Shown: in pieces, positions 32,462 to 44,526 of the stretch
Layout of the letters: each line of letters begins with the position of its first letter
Numbering within the stretch: position 1 is the first letter of the stretch
Assembly (NCBI RefSeq): GCF_042453785.1
Contig: NC_091672.1
Span: 5,432,001 to 5,496,000, forward strand
DNA: 64,000 nt
Reading direction: 5' to 3'
Source of the DNA: Malus domestica
Taxonomy: Eukaryota > Streptophyta > Magnoliopsida > Rosales > Rosaceae
Made by a program: the position numbers and the translations under genes
The notes under the pieces: model-generated
Database searches by the model: none
Told to the model about the DNA's origin: nothing
Seen by the model: the letters and a program-made list of their open reading frames with translations, nothing else

Positions 32462-35400
32462 CTACAAACCCATTTTCTGTACATGTTTGTTGAAAACTGT
32501 AACATTCAAAGCCTTTGTCATTGGATCTGCAACCATGTCATGTGTGCTAATATGTTGAATGTCAATCACACCCTCTCTAACTTTATCTTGAACTTTCAAA
32601 TACTTAATATCTATAAGTCTTGATGCATCTGATCTCTTGTTGATTTTAGCAAAGAATATTGCAGCTGTATTATCACAGTAAAGCTTGATTGGTCCTTCAA
32701 TGCTTCTCACAATCTTCATCTTATAAATTAAGTTTTTCATCCAATTACACTGTTTCATTGCCTCAAAACAACCAATATATTCAGGCTCCATAGTGGATAC
32801 TGCTCTTGTAGTTTGTTTCTTGCTCCTCCATGAGACAGCACCATCACACATTAGAAAAATATAGCCATTGGTAGACATTCTGTCATCTATACATCCACTT
32901 AAGTTTGCATCAATATAACATACCAGTTCCAGATTATCTACATGATGGTAACACAACACATACAACTGAGTCCTTTCCGTGTATCTTAACACCTTTTTGC
33001 CTGCATTCCAGTGAGCCAACCTTGGATTTGATTGAAATCTTCCTAAGACACTTTAACATAAAAGCCAAATCAGGTCTGGTACAAACATGTGCATACATCA
33101 CACTGCCAATTAAGGAAGCATAAGGTTTATCCTTCATTGTATGCACTTCATAGTCAGTTATAGGACACTGAGATAATTAATGACAACTTATCACCTTTGC
33201 CAAATGGTAAATCTCTACCACTGCAATTCTCCATAATAAACCTTTTGAGAACCTTATCAATGTAGGCTCTCTGTGACAAGCCTAACCATCGTTTAGACTT
33301 ATTTCTAGCAATCTCAATGCCTAAAACATAGTGTGCTTCACCCAAATCCTTCATGTCAAAGCTACTGGAAAGCATGCTTTTGGTTTCTTTAAGCAAATGA
33401 ACATTACAACTGGCAAGTAAAATGTCATCCACATAGAGAACCAAAAAGATAAAAGTGGACTTTACCATTTTGAAGTAAATGCAGTTGTTAATCTTGTTCT
33501 CTACAAAACCAAAATCTGTCACAACTTGATCAATTTTTTTATACCGTTGTCTAGAGGCTTGTTTGAGTCCATATATTGATTTGTTAAGTTTACAAACCAT
33601 ATCTTCCTTCCTCTTTTCAATGAATCCAGTTGGTTGTTTCATGTATATCTCATCATCAAGACCACTATTTAAAAAAGTTGTCTTAACATCCATCTGGTGT
33701 GGTTCAAGATCAAAGTGAGCAATGAGTGCTATGATCACTCGAAATGAATCTTTGGTTGAAATTGGAGAGAATGTTTCACTATAATCTAGACCCTCCTTCT
33801 GTGTAAAACTTTTTGCCACCAACCTTGCTTTATATCTCTCAATCCTTCCCTATGAATCTCTTTTAGTTTTATACACCCATTTACATACAATGGGTTTGAC
33901 AGTTGCTGCAGGCATAACCAATGTCCAAACACTTTCTTGTACATTGAATCCAATTCATCCTCCATGGCAGCTTGCCATTGTGAAGACTTTGAACTCTCCA
34001 TTGCTGCTTGGTATATGATAGGATCATCATGATCACCAATGTCAAATTCTACTTCCTGCAAGTAACACAGATAATAATTGGGAATGGCAGACCTCTTAGG
34101 CCTACTTGACTTTCTTGTTTGAATTGGTAAAGTCTCTAGCACATGTGTTGAAGTGGATGCAGGTGCAGGTACTTGCTGAGAAGAATTGGGAATTGATACA
34201 AAATGGGATTGTTGTAGTATATGATCATGAAAATCGTACTGCAATGGATCTGCAACAACATCTTGCACTCTATGACTTGGTAAAGAAGGCAAATGTGCAA
34301 TATTCCTTGTTTGTGAACTCACCATTGGCACAGGTATCAAAACATTCCTAGTGGCATTTTTAGTAAACTCACTTTCAGTGATTTGAGGTTCTTCACATTT
34401 CTCTTCAAACACATATGAAGTTTTGGAATAAGAATGTACATCACTGCATTCTTCAATGAATTTGACATTGTTACTCTCCACTATCCTAGTTAATGCATTA
34501 GGACAGGAGAACCTGAAGCCTTTGGACTTTTTTGCATAGCCTACAAAATAACAACTAGTGGTTCTCATGTCCAATTTTCGTTCAGTTGGATTATAAAGTC
34601 TAGCTTCACATGTGCATCCCCTAGTGTGAAAATGAGCTAGACTAGGCTTCCTACCTGTCCATAATTTGAATGGTGTTGATGCCGCTGCTTTTGCTGGAAC
34701 CCTATTCAAAATATAATTAGTTGTTTTCACTGCTTCTCGCCAAAGAAATTCTGGTAACTGGCAATGAGAAAGCATGTTTCTAACCATTTCCTTCAGTGTT
34801 CTATTTCTTCTTTCAGCAACACCATTCTGTGATGGGTCCTAGGAGTTGTATACTGGGTTGCAATTCCTTCTTGTTCTAGAAATATGGTAAATGGACCCTT
34901 TTGTTGTCTTTTCTCTGTGTACCTTCCATAATATTCACCTCCACGATCAGACCTCACAATCTTAATTGATTTTTCCAATTGTTTTTCAGCTTCTAATTTG
35001 AAATTCTTAAAACAAGTTAAAACTTGGGACTTCTGAGAAATTTAATATATGAAAGTATATCTTGAAAAGTCATCAATGAAGAGAACAAAGTATGAATTTC
35101 CACAAATGGTTCTTGTTGGAAATGGTCGACATACATCTGTATGTATGATCTCTAAGAAACCATTGCTTCTTATTGTTGCACACTTGTTTGTTGAGGTGTT
35201 AGTTTTGCCTTTGAAACCGTTAATGCATTCCACAGTATCATTAATATCCAACTTTGGCAATATTCCATTCTTGATTAACCTCATTATCCTTTCTCTCGAA
35301 ATATGTCCAAGTCTTTGATGCCAAAGCATGTAAGACTTATCATTTAGGGACATACGTTTTGAAGCAGAATGCTCAACACTGAGAATTCCTGGTGATAAGA

Positions 35401-35945
35401 ACATTCAACTTGCCAAAGATCACCATTTGGAAATGCATAACCGAGTAGATTGTCAAACTGATTTTGAAAATAAAACTTAATTTGATTAATATCCCCTACA
35501 AATGAAAAACCATCTTTTACAAATTGCATAACAGAAAACAAATTCCTTCTCATGGAAGGAACATAAAGTACATTACTTAAAGTTAAAACATAGCCAATTG
35601 ACAATCTCAGTTTTACAAAACCAACAGATTCAACTGCAACTTTATTCCCATTTCCAACATAAACATTGTAGACCTCCTTACTTGTTCTCTTTTGGTTTTG
35701 AAATCCCTGCAAAGAATTTGTTATATGTATAGAACAACTTATGTCAAACCACCAAGAATTCTAATAAATACAAATCATATTTGACTCTACTATCACAAAA
35801 ACATTTATTGTTGTTTTACCTTTCTTGATCAACCAAGCTTTAAAGCTAGGACAATCCTTCCTTAGGTGATCCTCAGAATGATAGAAATGACATTTTTTAA
35901 CACTACTGTAATTTGAACTTAAGTCTACTTCAGTTGTTGCTATTG
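32462..35945 (-). pseudogene. Decayed copia retrotransposon (zinc knuckle to RNase H)
   Basis: Reading minus: a zinc-knuckle-like segment (CHFYHSEDHLRKDC, about 35870), a protease region, GAG-pre-integrase (WHQRLGHISRERIMRLI, about 35310), integrase (HTDVC, FIDDFSRYTFIY, RSDRGGEY), reverse transcriptase (HQMDVKTTFLN, SIYGLKQASRQRY, YVDD, about 33430) and RNase H (YIDANLSG, VSTMEPEYIG, YCDNTAA). Several frame changes and a stop near 35763 break it. The gag 5' part is missing: beyond about 35945 the sequence changes to pararetrovirus-like DNA. Confidence 0.85.
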
Positions 35946-36006
35946 CTGCTTGTTGGTGATTATCTCATATGTCATCATATATGTACGCTAATGCTTTTGT
36001 GCCTAC

Positions 36007-36240
36007 TTATGCCCTGGTTAATCCTGTTATTCCAATTAATATTGTTCCTATATGAATTTTACTAAAAAGTGATTTTCTCAAGTGGATAACTGCTTCTTTA
36101 TTGAGTATATTAAGTGTAACTTCTTTATCAATATAGCTAACTTCATGTTGACTAATGCTACTTACAATTCTACTTCTATTTTCAAATAAACCTAATTGAT
36201 ACAAATTATATTTATTTCTCTGTGTTCTCTTAAATCATCT
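36007..36240 (-). pseudogene. Movement-protein-like fragment
   Basis: The frame contains EAVIHLRKSLFSKIHIGTIL followed by GITGLTR, a pattern like the 30K-superfamily movement proteins of plant pararetroviruses. A stop directly after TRA and the loss of the downstream part show it is broken. Confidence 0.45.
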
Positions 36241-37224
36241 TCTAATAAATTATTGTGCTTCTTCTTCATTTGAATAAATATCTTCAACTCTAACTACTTT
36301 TTTTCCTTTTCTCCTAAATAGTTCCATTTTCTATTGTCAAAATGATTTATCTTCTTCAAGTTAAATTTTCTAACTTTTCTAACAAAGATGGTGGAAGTGA
36401 TGAAGATGTGTTATGTTAAACTTGATTTATTTATGTTATTTGTTCTTCAACTTGGTCTACTTTTTCGGCTAAACTTAAAACTAATTGGATAGTTAAATTA
36501 TTTTGTCTAATAGGGATAATACTACTAGCTACTGGTGTTGAAAAATCTGTTAAACATACTGGTTCTTTATCTAACTTACTAATTTCTTTCAAAACTTGGA
36601 TCTATTTTCTATTAGTTCTAGAATCGGTCATTAAACTAATAATCTATTTATTTTATAATCTAACTTATCTACTTGTTCACTCAACTCTTTTTGCACTAAT
36701 TGAATTTTTTGAACTTCTAATTTTAATCGCTTAGCTATTTCTAGTGATCTAAGTTCTACTTGCTTAGGTTTACTATCTATAAGGTCAATAACTTCTTTTC
36801 TCTCTTTTGCTCGGAAACATTTGAATATTTTTATTATTATCTTCTAACTGAGATGTAATATAATCTAAATTTTGTCTAATTGTTTTTATGGATTTTTTCT
36901 GAAAATGTTCTATCAACTGGTTTAATAAATAATTATGCTTATTATTTTTTAATTTTATATTTTCTACTTGACTAATAATAAGATTTACAATACTATTGGC
37001 TTGTGAATTTTCTTCACTATGCAAAATATGATTATGCTTTCTTAATGGAAAATAACAAACTAAACTATTTTGGTCTAAAGTTATTTTTCTTTTTTGTGGT
37101 TCGCTAATTTCTAAATTTAGGTAATTTATCATAAGCTACAGTCTACATTTATCTAAAGTTATGGCTAACTGGTTTCTTAGAAACTCTTCTTTTCTCATGG
37201 TATCTAAAGTTTGATCTGTTGTTT

Positions 37225-37455
37225 TTATGCTTCTATAACTCTATGATGCACTTCTGTGGTATTATATTTACTAATAAATGAAGAGTGTTCAAGATAACCA
37301 AGATAAAACTTCTGCTTCTTCAAAGTTTTGCTATTTCTTTTGGATATATATGTTAATCTTCTCTTTATGCTAGTTATATTTGGATGACTAGGACAATAAA
37401 TACCTAGTGGTTGTGGTTGACAAGGTCTACAAGGACGATAATATCTATTATTCAT
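37225..37455 (-). CDS. Small first frame of pararetrovirus-like region, 76 codons
   Basis: It begins MNNRYYRPCRPCQPQPLG and is basic and Cys/Pro-rich at the N-terminus. No function was recognised; position after the primer site suggests ORF1 of a caulimovirid. It is probably not expressed. Confidence 0.35.
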   Translation of the reverse strand: MNNRYYRPCRPCQPQPLGIYCPSHPNITSIKRRLTYISKRNSKTLKKQKFYLGYLEHSSFISKYNTTEVHHRVIEA

Positions 37456-37550
37456 ACAAAATTAAACAAGTGTGTGATATTAGTTGTGTTAACGATTTCA
37501 GTCCTCAAGGTACTTTACTATTATAATTGTACTATTAAAATGCTAAACTT

Positions 37551-37563
37551 GGTTTTGATACCA
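37551..37563 (-). other. Degenerate tRNA-Met primer site
   Basis: TGGTATCAAAACC on the minus strand matches TGGTATCAGAGC with changes near the end. It lies about 500 bases after the TATA box and about 95 bases before the first small frame. Confidence 0.5.
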
Positions 37564-38060
37564 AATTCGCAAAGCAAAGGCCCGGTCACATAGTCGGATG
37601 TCCATTATAACAACTAGACATAAAACCTTGCACATGGAACTTGACACGTCTCAGCATGACGACCGCTCACAATGTAGGTATAAGACCTTAAAGGTTGAAC
37701 TCAGAGATATGAAGAACTCAAAGGTAAGGTCCAGTTATTTGTATAGCAAACATTCAATTATAACAGAATGCTCGAACAAAGTATGATTGTCAATTTAGCA
37801 GGTTAATAATATAACTACAATAGTGTTTCCCTGTTTTGGACTAGAAGTCTAATTAAACAAACACACTCAAGAAAGAAAACTTACTTAAGACTTGGAGATT
37901 GCTTGAATCTGTACACTTGAACTTTTATTGATATATAAAATGTTTACAAAAATAAGTGTTTACAAGGAATGCTAGGAATGCTTTGGGTGCTCTATGCTTG
38001 AGGTGTATTGGAGTAGTGTGTATTGAGGTGTTGTGTCCTTAATATGAATGAAACTCCTCC

Positions 38061-38067
38061 TTATATA
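38061..38067 (-). promoter_or_regulatory. Pararetrovirus-like TATA box
   Basis: TATATAAGGAGGAG on the minus strand resembles the 35S-type core promoter of caulimovirids; AATAAAA follows at 37923-37929. Confidence 0.5.
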
Positions 38068-38339
38068 CACTGAATGAGGATACTATTGTGTCCTTGGGTA
38101 CTTGTCATTTGTCCATTTGCTTCTACTGTTGTTGAAATTGTCGGCACTGTTTCTAAACGTGGACTAAATTATTTATACTTTGTCTTCTTTTGCTTTTGTT
38201 TTGAACAGCATGTGAACTTGTTGAATGAATGTGATCTTTTTGAATGCCTTGCTAAATGCATGTGATCTTTCTGAATGCCTTGTCTCCCTTGTCTTCTTTC
38301 CTATGCCCAATTTGGGTATTATCAAATTATTTTGTCTTG

Positions 38340-39042
38340 ATGATTAAAAGATAACTTTTTTGGATGTTTCCATTAGTTTTCCATTTTTTTTAATGACATA
38401 AGCCAAGGGGGGGGGAAATAATGAAATTAGCCTCGGCAGTTTCCAATTTATGCGTTGGATTGAACTAGAACATTTGAGGTGCACAATTAAATTTTTAGAG
38501 TGCCAACGAGCCACCAAACCAGCTCTCTCTCTCTTTGATTTCTCCTTTCAGTTAGTTTGATTTGATGACGTATGGAAATTGATCAGGTTTCAAGGAACAT
38601 TACAAGCAGAATGATTTACTATGGCAATCCAATGAGTTAAGAACCTCCTTACACCAATAATGCATCACCTAGATGCGTGGTAAGGACAGTCGCCTCGGAA
38701 TGCTAAAGGACAGTCGCCCGGCGACTGTTAGCCGTGGATCATTGCAGAGTGCAGAACACGCACATCAACGGCTGATAGTCACAAACTTCAACAGCTGATA
38801 GTCACAAACGGTAACGCATACAGTAGAAGGGTTTTGGTAGATTTCACAGCAATGTTGTAAACCATATCAGTGCTTTCATTTAAACAAGATGTTAGTGTGT
38901 GTAGTCATATCCCATATCCAGAATCTTTTGTCACCGAATCAAATATTCACGGCAAACAATATACAATATGCAGACATGAAACTTTACATAAACGCGATAC
39001 CGTATCTTTGGGAAGTCAAAGAGTTCGTTTGCTTGCTTGCAT
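38340..39042. other. Intergenic DNA between pararetrovirus-like region and RBL15 gene
   Basis: No gene seen. A G9 run lies near 38408. 38660-38800 holds short repeated phrases (GGACAGTCGCC twice, AGTCACAAAC twice). The part near 38900-39042 is probably the RBL15 3' untranslated region. Confidence 0.4.
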
Positions 39043-42000
39043 TTAGCCCTGCAGATAATCCCCAATCTCCGTATTAAAACACGAAATCTCAAATCGAAAC
39101 ACCCGTGGGAAATCAACGAGTTCAAAAGACAGACCTGTTGGCTCAGAATCTCCACTGCCACATTAAGATCCCCATCTGCAGCTGCTAGGGCAACTTCTAC
39201 CTGTGTCTGTAGCCCATTACCAAGACTTCATTAGAAGATGTTCATACCAGAAAGCATGAATTAAAATGCTAATATCATCTAAACCCGTTCCAGATGTGTG
39301 GTAACATATTTCATATCTAATCTCCGCATCCACTAACTCTATCGATATGAATCAATGCAGCTAACAGAATGCGTACTATAGGATGGTTAGCTCATTCGAT
39401 TAAGGAGAAAAACAGGGCGGTTTAACATCTTACCCTCTCAAAACCCATTGATACAAGCCTTTGGATTTCTTCTTCAGATGCAACATAATCCTGCAATCAA
39501 AGGACAAGTTAAACAAGAGACTTATATAAACCAGATGGACTGGAAGAACTGTCAAGGCAAACCTAAATGATTAATTAAAAAGACAAACCTGATGGTGTAC
39601 AGGAATTTCTGCCGCTGCATTATTTAGTGTTGCCTGCCTGAAAATATCAAGAAAAGAGGTAATACCATTTTCCCGCATACTGCTTACTATTTGCTTTGGT
39701 TTACCTCATTTGCTAGAAGAATTTTGAGAACATTCTTACTATGAAGTAAACTATTTAGTAAAAAGGCAGCAGATGTAAACATCCAGAGAATAAATAATTC
39801 ACAGACGGTGAAAGATGCCCAAAACCAGATTTGGGAAGAAATCGCGCTCTTGCCTTCTTGGCAGAAATTTTGCGGTCAATCAAAAGATCTAATGGAACTC
39901 TTAGATTAAGAGAACAAAAGAAACGAGAAAAAAAAACCTTCGTAATCATTCTAGTATAAAAAGGCAGCTGTGGTTACACTCCTCTCTTATAAGTTTATAA
40001 CATAAGAGAGTAATTGCATAGGTAGGAGTGCATGATAACATTTTAACAAGAGTAAAAGAACAATAAAAGCACTATCCATGACCAGAACAAACTCGTTAAG
40101 CTATAAGTATGCATTAAGTTTTTATACCTTCCATCAGATAAATTCTGTCCTGTACCAATAACTGCCGCATCTGATGGACGTTCTGAGTTGCTATTGTCCA
40201 AGAGTCTAGCCTGTAAGTTTGATTCTGAATCAGCATCAGAAATAGTACCTCGACCAGATCCAAGTGTTCTTCCTCTCCCAGGAAACATGTGACCATCTTG
40301 TGCTGACTTCATTATTGCAATAGGAAGTCATCAAATTTAGTAACTTAATTTATATTCACCAAACATTGAGGGAATGGAATTACAAGAAAGTGTGTATTTC
40401 AAAGATTGAATTAAGGTACAACACTCTTAACATCCAAGTGACATTTGATGTAGAATATGGATCTTAAAGAGGGTCGGTAAGTAAAGGGTTTTCAACATTT
40501 ACATCCTCAAAAGGTGAAAAACACAATACCTGTACAGATGTTTCCCTCTGTGGGATCCATGAAGACAAGTTTCTCCAGATACTTCCAGCAGAGAATCCAC
40601 TGGTAAATAAAATATTCCATTTTACAACTCTTTTAACATTAATAACTGTAGTCCTTCAAGAAATCGAATTACCAAAATTCATCAGTCAAAGGAAAAGTAA
40701 AAGGAACAGAAATATTACTTACCTAGAGGGTGTACCTTGGGTTGAATATGTAGGGATGAAGGCAGAAGGATTCCCACCAGTGCACACAATAAATTTAGGC
40801 CTCCTCACACAACTTGACTGGAAGCATAAAGTTATAAAATAAAATAAAATAAAAAATAAAAAGATTAGGGATCCGCGCAATAAATGCATAAGTCCAATTA
40901 AATAAGACGAACAATAGTATGTTTCCAAATTGATGAATCATCAAAAGCAGTTTACTCACAAACAATGAGGAGGCCTCAATTTTAGAATAGAAGGATGTTC
41001 CCGGAATGAGGAAATTTAATAAGCTGTAAGTATCTGTATTGCAAAGCCAACACAAAGCATTATCACCAACTTCCTCGGGTGACACAACAAAAAAGAAACA
41101 GGAGATTAGAATGGGAGAAACTTACAAGCAAAGCCAGACAAAATGCCACATAGGTGTCCCAGTAAAGAAACATTTGGCATAACAACTTGGAACACTACCA
41201 GCAAGATCCATGCATACCTGAAACAGATTAACGTAATCAATGTCAGATAATTAATAAAATATATGGCGTAATCAATGTCAGATAATTAATAAAATATATG
41301 GCGTAATCAATGTCAGATAATTAATAAAATATATGGCAATGTAAAAGAATAAGAATTAAACATGGCATAAGCATGTTACTGCCATTACCATTTAGCAGGT
41401 ACATTGAAGAGTCCAAACACGCTGCAGGGCAAATAATGTTTGTGTTAGTAGAAGCCAATGCATTCTCCAGGAACAAACGAAAACAGCGAAAACAATTCAA
41501 ATGTGCATCTATACAGACAACTGCGCACAATTTAGTGCACCCATTGTATGATCACATGAAAAGCTTCTAAATATCTTATTCTTCATTTTATAAAAGATGA
41601 ATAAAAATTATTCTAGGTAAGAGAAAGACAATACTTGAAATTTTCTCTCTTAAGCTAGACAATAGAAAAGTCAAATAACAACAACAACAAAGCCTTTTCC
41701 CACTGAGACAATAGAAAAGTCAAATATGGTTGAAAAATTAAAAGCACTAACCTTCTAGACTGGTGTCCACTCAGACTTGTCTCTATAACAATCATAGAAA
41801 ACAAGATTCCCGAGAAGCCTATTGCACATTCATCCATGAGGTACTGAGAAGGGTGAATAGGGTTATAGGATACCAAAAGCGCAATCAGAAGATGTAATAC
41901 TGCATTGCTTATGGCCAATAGAATGATCATGTACAACAAGCGGACAGTTCCCATGATTCTCTCCAACTCAGAACCCAAAGGAACTAATGCCATCATGTTG

Positions 42001-43570
42001 AACAACACATGCAGCACTGAACCATGGAAGATAATGGAGGTGAAAATCCTGTAGACTGAACAAGAGAACAAAAGGTTGATGACCATTGGATGAAATCAGT
42101 TTGCATACAAAAATGGCATATTATTTTTCTATCAGCTGAATAAATCCTACAAATATAACTTTCATAGATTAATTAATTTAAAAGTAGATACTTTTGATAG
42201 AGAAACAAAATGTAGTTAAAAATGAGCAGAGATTCTCTATTTGATTTCAAAATGGGCCGGACAAGTGACCCTAAGGTTGTGCTAAAGTCTGACGTTAGGG
42301 GGACTAAATTACGGATTGTTAGGTAGGCTTAATATTTAGGTTTACAACAATCATGATCGGAAATACTGTTTTGAAAAGACTACTAAAAGGTTTCTACGTC
42401 AGTGTGCAGGGGTCAAATAAGTTAAGCAGCACCGGTGTTAAAGCCACTTGATCAGGAACTATAATTTAAAGTATCCACATTCACGTAACACACTATCTCC
42501 AAATGTTAGAAAAATAATGATGATACAAGACCATCAAATAGTTCATCACTGTAAGTATTAAATATAAAGCAATAATCTTGAACAATGTCATTAATATGTT
42601 CATTAGTATAAACTATAAAGCCCCAGTGCTTATAAAATCTGTGATCAAATCATATACGAAACTGCACAAAAACTTGAACATAAGTTGGAAGAGTGGACCT
42701 AAGGTGTTTTGTGGTGAAGTCAAATTTTAGTTGCATAATAAAAATTGAAGCAATCAGAAAAACAAGAAAACAAAAGACGTTAATTGCAAGGTCCACAAGA
42801 GTATCCAGAAGTGAACAATCGAGAATAATAGTTCTAGAATGAGGGACAAGGAAGCGCATGTTTAACCCCGGGAAGGAGGGTGGCAAAGTTCTACTTCTTT
42901 CTAATAACTAAAGATTACCACACTGACAATGAAAAAATTTACCTTGGAATCGGGATACAACATCAGAGGGTGAAAAGCACACTTCGTAAAAGGAGTCATA
43001 TCCAACCAGGAGGCAAACCAAGTAAATAGTCGCGCACACGCCGACCACCGCTGAAGTAAGAAAAGGAATGCTTTCCCACCATTGCCTCAACCTAGTTTGC
43101 AGTCCTGCCTATACATACACCCAAACATACAATCAATCTCAAATTCACTATAACCCAAACAAACACACATACAAACCATATTAAACACTAATTTCAGCAT
43201 AATTCAATTAAACAAAATGTAATTAAAGAAAATTTAGGGTTTCCAAATTTTAAACAGAGTTGATCCAGGTTTCATGATGCTGAAGCTAAACACAACAAAC
43301 AAAACCGAATCGAAATCAAACATGAAAATATCACTCAGAAAGAAAACTAGAAGTTGAGAAGTTCAAAGCAGCTAAGTTCACTGTTTAACATCTACCTCCT
43401 CATTTCGCAGTTAAAAAAAAAAAAAAATCAAAATTCCGGTTTCCATTTCTGCATTTTCTCAGCAACCAAACGGAAGATAGGAGAAACTACTGGAATTTTC
43501 TCGGGACAAAAGGGAAAAGAGAGATAGATCGGATATGAGAATTTACCTCGGAAACGATGTTGGGTCTCAT
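39043..43570 (-). CDS. RBL15: Rhomboid-like protein with C-terminal UBA domain (RBL15 type)
   Basis: Thirteen exons: 43547-43570, 42943-43108, 41752-42055, 41389-41421, 41126-41217, 40960-41033, 40723-40817, 40530-40599, 40128-40306, 39589-39637, 39434-39490, 39135-39206, 39043-39048. They total 1221 bp, 406 residues, close to the Arabidopsis RBL15 length. It starts MRPNIVSEAGLQTR. A multi-span rhomboid domain keeps FHGSVLHVLFNMMALVPLGS, the serine motif GFSG (in ECAIGFSGILFSM) and the partner His in SLLGHLCGI. The C-terminus is a UBA domain (EEEIQRLVSMGFERTQVEVA and AVEIL) ending SQQG. Role: intramembrane serine protease-like protein in endomembranes or an organelle, with possible ubiquitin binding. 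The 6-nt last exon (GGC TAA) is inferred from GT-AG ends and the usual end of the family. Confidence 0.92.
41233..41337. repeat. 35-bp tandem repeat, three perfect copies, in RBL15 intron
   Basis: Three identical units starting GTAATCAATGTCAGATAATT, at 41233, 41268 and 41303, begin 16 bases from the acceptor side of exon 41126-41217. Confidence 0.95.
41677..41705 (-). mobile_element. 29-bp extreme 5'-truncated RTE insertion
   Basis: Only the LINE tail and hairpin arm remain (AACAACAACAACAAAG then CCTTTTCCCACTG on plus). Both sides carry the perfect 20-bp duplication AGACAATAGAAAAGTCAAAT (41657-41676 and 41706-41725). It lies in an RBL15 intron. Confidence 0.85.
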
Positions 43571-43763
43571 TTTTCTTGGTCGCTCTCTCGGTCTTTCTCC
43601 GAGTGAGCGTGACTTGGTTTTGAAACAATCGCTTTGTATTTGCGTTGTGCGGGGATCTCGAATTCTCCAATATCCGCGAACCGTCTTTTTCCCCTCGGAT
43701 CGTTGAATACGGGCGGGTCGGGATCCACAAAACAAATCGGGTTTGAGATTGGGTTTTTTAGGG

Positions 43764-43903
43764 TAGTGATATTTGTACGCTCATTTTTACTTATTGCATA
43801 CCTCTTTTAATTATTGGTTTCGGATCAAATGAATTGAAGAAAATAAAAGATAAAAATTAACAAAGGTGTGTAGGAGATAAAAACGAGTGTGTGAATATTA
43901 CTA
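43764..43903. mobile_element. Short MITE upstream of RBL15
   Basis: About 40-bp imperfect inverted repeats: GTGATATTTGTACGCTCATT at the left and, from the right end, GTAATATTCACACACTCGTT. No coding. Confidence 0.6.
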
Positions 43904-44035
43904 TTCTTTTTCCTTTTTTTTTTGTGATTGGATTTGCAGTGGTGATTATGAGCTGATACGAAAACCAAACTTTAGAATTTCTCCAACTCACCATAGACAG
44001 GTGCAGTATCTATCCAATAATATGATATCATCAAA

Positions 44036-44526
44036 GTTCTAAAACACGTTAGACACTAGTCTGGTGATGGCATGGGCCTAGTGCTTAGGTGGCTAGGAGG
44101 ATATCGTATAAATAAGTGTCTACTTATACTTTAAAAATACATAATTTCATTAGGATAAAAAATTGCAAAATAAGATAACATATAAATGATAAAGTAATAG
44201 AACATAATGAAAACATGGAAGAACTTGCATATAATATGTGTTCATCTAAGTATTTAACAAGTCTCTTACAATTTATTATAAAAAATAAAACACAAAATGA
44301 AAATTATCTACTTTTTGTCTAAGTGAAAGTCGCGACCTAGGCCGAGGTGCTTAGGCAGGAATGAACGGGCAAGGCAGGAGCTTAGGCGGGCGCCAAAGCA
44401 GGTCCATGTGTCCATTCTTATTTTTCAAACGCGTAAAGATTAATGGGGGCGGTGACCAGCCACCTAAAGTTTAATCGGAGCCTAAGCGAGGTCTAGACGA
44501 CATTAGGCGGAGGTTTTTAGAACAGT
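44036..44526. mobile_element. DNA transposon with GC-rich termini (copy 2)
   Basis: The 491-bp element runs from AGTTCTAAAACACG to GGTTTTTAGAACAGT, with inverted GTTCTAAAA termini. It shares internal segments with 4711-6556 and appears uninterrupted, so it shows the original size of the non-autonomous family. Confidence 0.6.

Larger units (their letters stand above)
35960..38070 (-). mobile_element. Endogenous pararetrovirus fragment (Caulimoviridae-like)
   Basis: In minus order: a TATATAA promoter (38061-38067), an AATAAAA signal about 135 bases later, a tRNA-Met-type primer site (37551-37563), a 76-codon frame (37225-37455), a coiled-coil-rich segment (36620-37200) and a movement-protein-like frame (about 36000-36240). 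A promoter, then a poly(A) signal, then a long leader with a tRNA-Met site, then small frames is the caulimovirid plan. Several stops break the frames; coat protein, protease and reverse transcriptase are absent. No target duplication is seen, as usual for these passively integrated copies. The genus is not determined. Confidence 0.55.
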
